Positions 57,958-64,000 of a stretch of 64,000 nt of DNA are shown here, in pieces. Each line of letters begins with the position of its first letter. Position 1 is the first letter of the stretch. The position numbers and the translations under genes are program-made. The stretch is from positions 62,001 through 126,000 of the forward strand of contig JASGJK010000016.1 in the NCBI GenBank assembly GCA_049840795.1, written 5' to 3'. The DNA comes from UPXZ01 sp049840795. GTDB taxonomy: Bacteria; Bacteroidota; Bacteroidia; Bacteroidales; Paludibacteraceae. The notes under the pieces are model-generated. The model made no database searches and was not told the origin of the DNA. It saw nothing but the letters and a program-made list of their open reading frames with translations.

Positions 57958-59253
57958 CTATTGCAATTTACTGTTGTTAGATTTGTTCAAAAGTTCATTA
58001 ATTCGTTTATTATCAATACCAATAAAGTTTAGCAAACAACAAACCAATAAAATGCGTAACTTATTTGTCAAAATGTAAAGCTCTAATCCGTCAAGTATAT
58101 TTGTTTTTTTAGACTTTTTCATGAAATGAGAATAATAATGTCTTGAGTCAACGACACTTTTTGTATTAATCTCTAGCTGTTTAACTTTATCTATGTCCTT
58201 AAACTCATTTAAAAGGTCTTCCAATTCACTTTTCAATGCTTGTTCTTTTCTAAATCTTATGCAAAACCCTTCTATTGCTTGAATTACAATTAAAAAATCG
58301 GTACTGTCAAAAAGGGTTTTGTCTTTCACGCTTTTAATCAAATGTGCCCTGATTGGCGTAATCTCAGTCGTGTCATTGTACCATTTTCTTATAATTTCAG
58401 GAAAAATATCTTCTATTTGAGAATATGAAATTAAAAAATCAAATTCTTTCGTTTTTACTTTTTCGACATCTCTTTGAACGTAAAACAATTCAATTGGGTG
58501 AAAAATTTTATCCTTACTATCTAGTTCTTGATAATTATTCTCGTCGTACAGTGATATATTTGCGACTTTGATTGTTGAAAGGGAAGCCAGTGACATAAAT
58601 TTCTCGAACAAATTTATGTCTGATAAAAAGTCAGAAATGGAAGACTTATTCCGTTTTTGTATTTGTAAAAAAGTACTTTGTTTAAAAGTCGGATTCAAAA
58701 TGATACGCTGACCCATCATAATGAACATCTTTCTTTAAATTCAAAGTAGTCAGACTATTTATATCTACCGAAATTATTGGTGTCTTTACCTTATCTGTAT
58801 TAACTGATACACTAATTTCGTTACCTTTTTATCTTTTTCGCTGAAGCCATAAACAGACTCTAAAGCAGCTGGATAACACCACGTGGTTAGTTCTGGAATT
58901 GTAATATTACCCCAACTAAATATTTTATCCTTAAAATCCTCAATGTGAATACCATCTAAACAATACTGAATTGAAAGTTTTGTAATTGGGAATGAACAAT
59001 TAAAATTATAACTACCACCGCCAGGATGACAGTTTATAAGAGTTATTTTGTGAGCATCAGAAGTAATTCCCAATATAATATCAATGCTTGTTTTGTCAGA
59101 GAAACTGAGAATTCCGATTGTTGATTTTTCAAAAGTTCCAATCAATTCTAATTTTATTGATTCATTAGGAATGTATGTCAATATTCCGGCAATTGCATTG
59201 TCTGGGTCAGAAGGCAAATACCAATAACCTTTGTATTCAAATTTTTCTGTCAT
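57958..59253 (-). pseudogene. ApeA-like HEPN anti-phage protein (two frameshifts)
   Basis: ATG 59253 begins FEYKGYWYLPSDPDNAIAGI LTY, the ApeA N-terminal domain pattern, ending at 58786 (LVYQLIQIR). Shifting frame gives VKTPIISVDINSLTTLNLKK and HYDGSAYHFESDF; a second shift near 58690 gives KQSTFLQIQKRNKSSISDFL and continues to 57958. The C-terminal HEPN-like domain carries the R-x4-H ribonuclease motif as SRHYYSHF followed by two hydrophobic helices. The joined product of about 430 residues matches ApeA, a single-gene abortive-infection system whose HEPN RNase halts growth on phage infection. Both breaks are one-base events. If they are real, the defence gene is dead. Confidence 0.75.
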
Positions 59254-59356
59254 AGTCTATTTCCATCTTTTAATGGTTGATTGTCTTCCAGTTGTAAGTT
59301 TGTTTATATTTATGAAATTCCAGCGTGCTACTGCTTTTTCTTTTTTTTATAATTCT

Positions 59357-59410
59357 GACTAACGACCACGTAAGTCTTTGATTATCAGCAATAGCTTTTT
59401 GGTCGTTAGC
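59357..59410 (-). repeat. Short attC-like hairpin inside cassette 4
   Basis: Arms actaacgacca (59358-59368) and tggtcgttag (59400-59409), about 54 bases in all. The outer ends carry the core triplets AAC/GTT. The minus-strand boundary TTAGTCAGAAT is the same as upstream of the gene at 49301. Confidence 0.6.
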
Positions 59411-59455
59411 TTCGTAACTCAAAGGAAATTTTTCCTTTTTTTGGATGCCCCCTAA

Positions 59456-59585
59456 CGGAGGGGGCTAACTGCCATTGGCGGATTTGCGGGAGCTTTTCTG
59501 TCGAAAGACAGAAAATGTGCGAGCGTAAATCTGACAATGTGCATACCTTTCGACCCCGCCAATGCAGATAGCCTGTGTTAGCAAC
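59456..59585 (-). repeat. attC-like site of cassette 5
   Basis: Near-identical to the site at 54314-54443. GTTAGCAAC (59577-59585) is the reverse complement of gttgctaac (60622-60630). Cassette 5 spans 59456-60629, 1174 bases versus 1173 for cassette 1. Confidence 0.78.
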
Positions 59586-59591
59586 AGTTTT

Positions 59592-60612
59592 TTATTTTCT
59601 TTTTTTATTTCTAATCTCAAAATTCAATGCAATATCAAAGAATAGAAAATGTCCATATCTAAATTCTTTGTTTTTTAGCGTGTAAATAGAAGGAATATAT
59701 TTAATCCCCAATTTAAAATATTTAGTTATTTTAAATTTTGATGAGATTGATAGTCCAATTCTGTTTTCCGTTTTGCTATAAAGCAAACTGTCTACGTAAT
59801 TTGGAAATAATTCTTCTGTACTTCTCTTATAGTAAGAGTATTTTGAAAAACTTAATCCATAATTAAATGAAAATCTATTTACGTCAAATCCTTGAAAAAT
59901 ATCAATATATGAACCAAATGACCGTTCGTATTCACCAATAACATCAAATGGTGCAGGGACAGGGCTAATAAAATCTGTCAATGTACCAACTCCAATACCA
60001 ATATATTTTTTGTCTTCATAATAATAATCAATTCCTGTTGTAATACCTAAAAAACCAAATGAGTTACCAATATGTGTTTCTTTATTGATAACAAAAGAGT
60101 TTCCTTCTGGAATGGAAAATTTTATATTCATTGTTCCTTTTTCTCCTGAATATATTTTCTTCTGTTGTGTTTTAGTTGATAGATCAAATGAATTAGTTGT
60201 TTTTTCTGTAGGCTTATATTTTAAGTCAATTTGGCTTGGGCAATTTATATCACAATATACATTTGTAGGATAGTTAAACCTCTTGTCATTTGTTAAATCA
60301 ACTAAGTATCCTATATAAAGGCTACCATTTGGAAAATTTTCCAAACCAGAACTCTGGGGATAGTTTACTAGGAATTATTATTTTTCTTTTAGTACTATCT
60401 TTTTCTATTGTCAAAATCAAGGATTCTTTAGATCTTGCAACTTTTATTTTTGTTGGAGCATAAGAATAGTTAGAAGTATCATTAGAAAATACCTTTACAC
60501 TATCTTGCTTGCTGTACAAGTTTACTTCCGTAGAATTTGTATTAATCAAAGTTGCACAAGAAGTCAAAGATAGGATTATTAATAATATCGAAATTTTTAT
60601 TATCTGGTTCAT
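59592..60612 (-). pseudogene. Lipoprotein, cassette copy 2 (frameshifted)
   Basis: Second copy of the gene at 54450-55469, almost identical base for base. ATG 60612 gives the same lipobox start (IILSLTSCATL). At about 60331-60342 the sequence is tttggaaaattttcc instead of tttaaaatatttcc. That adds one base and ends the first frame at EFWFGKFSKW; the rest continues in the next frame to 59592. Since copy 1 is intact, this is a clear one-base difference between duplicates. It may be a real loss of function or an assembly error in one copy. Confidence 0.85.
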
Positions 60613-60629
60613 ATTCAAATTGTTGCTAA

Positions 60630-60759
60630 CGACCGAGGCTATAAGTAGTGGCGGACTGCGGAGAACTTTGCTATCATAATGAGATAAATGTACAAGCGGA
60701 CTACAAAGTTTCATCATTGCACTTTATCCCGCCATTACTTATAGCCTGTGTTAGCAAAC
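60630..60759 (-). repeat. attC-like site of cassette 6
   Basis: Diverged palindrome: arms ctataagtagtggcgg/ccgccattacttatag, inner gaactttg/caaagtttc. GTTAGCAAAC (60750-60759) is the reverse complement of gtttgctaac (63221-63230). Cassette 6 spans 60630-63229. Confidence 0.75.
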
Positions 60760-60789
60760 GTATTTTATATTATTATGCTAAATAATTAA

Positions 60790-61214
60790 CTATTTTATTA
60801 AATTTAAGTCCACTATTACTTTCGGATTAATTTCTTTGATTTTTTTTAAAAAGTCATTTTCGTTTTTAGGAGATATTATAATCATTATTATGCTTTCCAT
60901 ACTCAATCTCAATTCGGTCTAATGATGCAGCCGGAGAGCTAATAATATTATTTGTCTTTGTTATTTTTGTTATTGTAAAAATATCTAATTTTAGTTGGTT
61001 TAGTTATACCTGTTTTAATAAAAAGTTCATTATTTTCAATAGTATATGAGATTGATAAAAAAAGGTATACAATAAAAATTAATGTCAATAAAAGTATTGT
61101 AATGCCAAGCCAAGAAATAGGAGAAATAAACATAGGAATCGCAGATAATACAATAAAAAAAATAATCAAAAATATAATTCCAATGTCAATTTTGGATTTG
61201 TAGGTTATTTTCAG
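60790..61214 (-). pseudogene. Small PH-domain (SunI-like) membrane protein, cassette 6 (two frameshifts)
   Basis: Reads ITYKSKIDIGIIFLIIFFIV, then two membrane segments and LSISYTIENNELFIKTGI. The frame then breaks (extra T near 61000, missing A near 60900), and restoring it gives TNNIISSPAASLDRIEIEYG and IIISPKNENDFLKKIKEINP K, with stop at 60790. This is the bacterial PH-like domain of the SunI type, about 140 residues, some of which confer immunity to bacteriocins. A CTG at 61214 or a lost ATG would be the start, 14 bases after the upstream gene's stop. It is the third gene of cassette 6. Confidence 0.6.
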
Positions 61215-61227
61215 TAATCTTGTTTTA

Positions 61228-62152
61228 TTATTCTATTTCTAAACTTTCAAAACTAGACAAATTTTCTTCTTGTTTTAAAACATTATATTTTATGGTTTGA
61301 TTTAATTTGTCTATATCGGTAGAAGTAGATATTTCGGGTTGTTCCTTAACAACAGCAGTTACTGCATCTTTTATTGCATTTTCAATATCTTCGTCTTGAA
61401 GCATAACAAAAGTGTTGTTTTTAAGTAGCCAAATATCATATATTGAATCATCTGTTGGTATTAATACACTGTTACCTCTTGTTGTCGTTGAAGTATAAGT
61501 TTTTGTACTTGTGACAACACCTATTTTTATTGCAACAGCTAAAGTCGCAGCTAAATTTACGGTAATTGCAGCGGTATACATAACAGCTGCATAAGAGATA
61601 ACAGCCGCTGCAATATAAAAAACAACGACAACAGCACCAAAAATTATCGGTAAATTAAAATCATCAATTTCAGATTCTGAAACACCTATACTTAATAAAA
61701 TTTCTTTTCTTTGTTCGTCAGTGAGACCATTATCAATTTGTTGCATATTTGATATTAACCCTTTTTCATAAATTAATTGAATATACGTTTTAATATCATT
61801 ATTCATAATAGCATTATGAATGTCTTCATCAGCTAAAGCTAATGTCAAATTTAAAAGTTCATCATCTAAAGAAATTACTTTATTATATCCATTAGCCCTC
61901 ATATATTTTTGTGGCGATTTTATAAATTCAGCTGCAGTTTTGGGGTTGTTAATTATATCTATTGATAATTTATCTAAGAATTTGAAATACTCTAATTCTT
62001 CATTGCGTATATGATATTTTTATTGCAGTAGCACCAATATCTGCATTTTCTACTTTGTTGTAAATAAAATTATCAGAACAGGAACTTACTAAAATACTCG
62101 TCGAGATTGTACCAGTAACTAATCTAGTTAAGTGTTTGTTTGGTTTTTTCAT
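61228..62152 (-). CDS. Lipoprotein with leader-like helical region and hydrophobic core, cassette 6 (frameshifted)
   Basis: ATG 62152, three bases after the radical SAM stop. The start MKKPNKHLTRLVTGTISTSI LVSSC is a lipoprotein signal. One extra base near 62010 shifts frame to NEELEYFKFLDKLSIDIINN and KTAAEFIKSPQKYMRANGY, which resembles the leader-type helix 'F-x-L-x-x-D-P-x-x-F-x-x-P-x-x-Y' of some modified peptides. Residues about 165-215 form two hydrophobic segments (PIIFGAVVVVFYIAAAVISY; VNLAATLAVAIKIGVV). It ends EENLSSFESLEIE. I do not recognise the family. The order radical SAM, this protein, PH-domain protein suggests a modified secreted product with an immunity protein. Confidence 0.6.
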
Positions 62153-62155
62153 AAC

Positions 62156-63195
62156 TTAATTTTTTTTCTGATTTAACATATGTTTTAATAATACTGAAGA
62201 ATATACCTCTGAATAATGATTTTGTATTATTTTTAAGTAATCATTATTATTGAAAATACTTGCACAATAGTAGCATATATGCATATTTTTATTTAATTCT
62301 ATCACATTTTTTTGTCCAATTTTTTCCCCAATGAATTTAAGTATCTTATATGGTCCATCGGTTGAAATCCAGATTTTTAAAAATCTTCGAATTGAGCATC
62401 ATATAATTTTTTTATCGGAAATTTTTGAGTATTTCCTAAATCTATATATTTAATATAAATAGAGGGTAATCCACAACAAGCGACCATTCTGTGCTCGGGG
62501 GTAATTGTTTTAGTGTTAAATAAGTTTGTGCATTTACCTTTGTTTAATTCATTTTTCGCACAATTATTATAATCTATATCATTAGATTTATTCATAGATT
62601 TTTCAGTGAAAGGCATCCATAATCCATTGATAATACCTAATGGGTTTTCTTTTTTATTAGGAAAAATATAGTTTACTAATGTTTCGTCTTTTGTTATCAA
62701 TTCATAGTTAAATTTCCTGTCAGAGCCAGACTCAACATTTATTAACGTAGTGATTCGAAGATCAAGTGCAGCCATTGCTCCATTTTTTACTCTTTCAAAT
62801 GGTACAAATTCAATATGGTCATCTCCCGTACTAAAATTAATCTCAGAAAGACCTGATTTTACAAGTGGTATTAATTTTTCTTTGGCAATTTCGTAGTTTG
62901 ATGCCCAATATCCATTTGTTATAATTCTTGTAAAAAGACCTTTTTTTGCAATATGTTCAACTATTTTGATTAGATTGTTTTTTAATAGAAACGATTCTCC
63001 ACCCGTTAATATAACAATCTTTATTGTCGGATAACTATCTGTCGCATCATCTACGTATTTTTTTATTTCTCGTAATAAAAGTTTTTCATTTCTTTTAGGG
63101 CTACAAGCAAAACAGCAATCGTGACATTTTGCACTACATTTATATGTTGTAATAATAGATAATGCCGTTGGAGGAATAAAAAGTTTATTTTTCAT
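62156..63195 (-). CDS. Radical SAM protein with C-terminal Cys-rich region, cassette 6 (frameshifted)
   Basis: ATG 63195. The cluster motif is CSAKCHDCC (C-x3-C-x2-C) near residue 19. VILTGGESFLL and ITNGYWAS are the second and third SAM-barrel motifs. The C-terminal part has Cys at CAKNELNKGKC and MVACCGLPSIYI, resembling a SPASM or auxiliary-cluster region. The first frame stops at 62377 (AQFEDF); restoring one T gives EDFLKIWISTDGPYKILKFI and MHICYYCASIF, with a CxxC, ending at 62156. The full length is about 346 residues. It likely modifies the neighbouring lipoprotein or another peptide. The exact chemistry is unknown. Confidence 0.8.
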
Positions 63196-63229
63196 TGCTT
63201 TGTTTTTTCGTTTTTAATATGTTTGCTAA

Positions 63230-63345
63230 CGACCGAGGCTATGGGCATTGGCGGTTTGCGGGAGCGTTCGCTGTCGCCCAGCGACAAAGTGAATGCGGGA
63301 GCAAAACCTGCTAAATGCACGTCAGCCAGCCAATGGCCATAGATA
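63230..63345 (-). repeat. attC-like site interrupted by IS element B copy 2
   Basis: Matches 55487-55600 almost exactly (gctatgggcattggcggtt, tgtcgcccagcgaca, gtcagccagccaatgg), then breaks off after ccatag, at the same base as the site at 50965-51066. Confidence 0.78.
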
Positions 63346-64000
63346 CTATGATTAAATCCAAATAAAATTACATTTTTTTTCGGGAAAATTCTTACTTTTG
63401 TACCGCACAGAAAGAAGACTTCAGTCGATACTTTGTACCGAAACAGTCTATCTAGCGAAGCGGGGCTTGACTCCGCTTCTTTTGTTTTTCGGCTCCCGGG
63501 GAGCCGGCACAGAAAGAAAGAGCTTAGTCTCCTCAATACCCGAAGTCTATCCGCAGGCATTCCACTGGTATTCTGCATTGTATGCTTCGTTTTTCTTCCA
63601 CAATACAAATATAAGAATTAATAATTTACGCATACCAGCTACCACGCCTTTTCGTTTGATTGTAGGATTCCGTTCCACAATACGTTCATACAGGGCCTTA
63701 ATCGGTTCATTATAAGAGGTTGCCGAGAGGGCCGGCATATACAAACATTCCCTGATCCGTGTATTCCCTTTCTTGGAAATCCGTGTTTTCCCTTTAAAAA
63801 GTCCCGATTGCCGCTCTGCAATATCCAATCCGGCATAACTTACCACCTGTCGGATATTGTTGAACTGTGTAAACCCATTGGTTTCGCACAGCACAGTGAC
63901 AATGGTGAGCAAACGCAGCCCTTTAATCGTTTCTATGTTCTTAACCCGCCGGCTAAATTCCTTATCCTCATTCGTTAACCGAACAATATCGTCTTCAATG
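63346..64000 (-). mobile_element. IS1111/IS110-family element B, copy 2 (cut by the window end)
   Basis: From 63351 the sequence repeats 51072 onward with no difference I can find by eye, including the non-coding region with its two hairpins. It runs past base 64000. Confidence 0.85.
63547..64000 (-). CDS. IS1111/IS110-family transposase, element B copy 2 (partial)
   Basis: C-terminal 150 or so residues of the transposase, same as the 51268-52281 gene, ending NEAYNAEYQWNACG. The gene's start lies beyond the window. The visible open frame agrees with copy 1 throughout. Confidence 0.88.
   Translation of the reverse strand, partial: IEDDIVRLTNEDKEFSRRVKNIETIKGLRLLTIVTVLCETNGFTQFNNIRQVVSYAGLDIAERQSGLFKGKTRISKKGNTRIRECLYMPALSATSYNEPIKALYERIVERNPTIKRKGVVAGMRKLLILIFVLWKKNEAYNAEYQWNACG

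Larger units (their letters stand above)
59254..59591. other. Non-coding with two palindromic sites
   Basis: 338 bases: leader of the ApeA-like gene, the short attC-like hairpin 59357-59410 and the attC-like site 59456-59585 of cassette 5. Confidence 0.6.

Noticed and set aside
54314..60759. Repeats as ordinary REP/BIME elements or MITEs
   Set aside because: Pairing of unit ends within each cassette and the exact-boundary duplication are not explained by REP elements or MITEs. No target-site duplications flank the palindromes.
50965..63345. CRISPR array
   Set aside because: The repeats are about 125 bp, palindromic and separated by whole genes; no short direct repeats with even spacers and no cas genes are seen.
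1..64000. tRNA or rRNA genes
   Set aside because: I looked for T-loop and acceptor-stem patterns and saw none that hold together; a covariance scan would be decisive.

Overview
The window looks like chromosomal DNA of a Bacteroidota bacterium, most likely order Bacteroidales (Paludibacter- or Dysgonomonas-like is a guess). The pointers are AT-rich DNA, promoters with the Bacteroidota -7 box TAnnTTTG (sometimes with a -33 TTTG/TTG about 20 bases upstream), a subtilase with a type IX secretion C-terminal sorting domain, a TonB-type outer-membrane protein, and lineage-typical families (DUF4494, DUF6265, DUF4861, DUF2891).

Region by region. Positions 1-15.8 kb are housekeeping: PAP2 phosphatase, aconitase, a hemerythrin/LuxR pair, flavodoxin, a patatin-type autotransporter-like protein, adenine/adenosine deaminase, YggS, the two-gene carboxynorspermidine route (dehydrogenase/synthase plus NspC), and uridine/pantothenate-type kinase CoaA. 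Positions 15.8-16.9 kb hold decayed remnants, including the end of a XylE-like sugar transporter. Positions 17.0-23.1 kb are a uronate operon (DUF4861, UxaC, UxaB, HIT, UxaA) taking galacturonate or glucuronate to 2-keto-3-deoxygluconate. Positions 23-47 kb are mixed core genes: Nudix, Cys/Met PLP enzyme, nitroreductase, Nramp transporter, secreted subtilase with an adjacent propeptide-like lipoprotein, exported superoxide dismutase, M13 peptidase, GltX, glycosyltransferase, WecB, a 55-residue ferredoxin, and a DUF47/Pit phosphate pair.

The accessory part starts at 47.2 kb with an IS630-type element and runs to the right end. From about 48 kb to beyond 63.3 kb nearly every gene is on the minus strand, and genes are separated by ~120-130 bp imperfect palindromes that look like integron attC sites. 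For six consecutive units the first 8-10 bases of the unit are the reverse complement of the bases just before that same unit's palindrome. That is the property of an integron gene cassette, whose two ends meet in the excised circle. Cassettes carry a duplicated lipoprotein, a GNAT acetyltransferase, a Fic protein, an ApeA-like HEPN defence protein and a three-gene radical SAM/lipoprotein/PH-domain set. Two copies of an IS1111/IS110-type element sit at the same position inside attC-like sites. No integrase gene is visible, so this is either a CALIN (cassettes without integrase) or the distal part of an integron whose platform lies to the right.

A general caution: at least fifteen genes, housekeeping and accessory alike, are broken by one-base indels, mostly in homopolymer runs. 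This pattern fits sequencing or assembly error better than pseudogene decay. I give spans that join the frames and state where each break lies.
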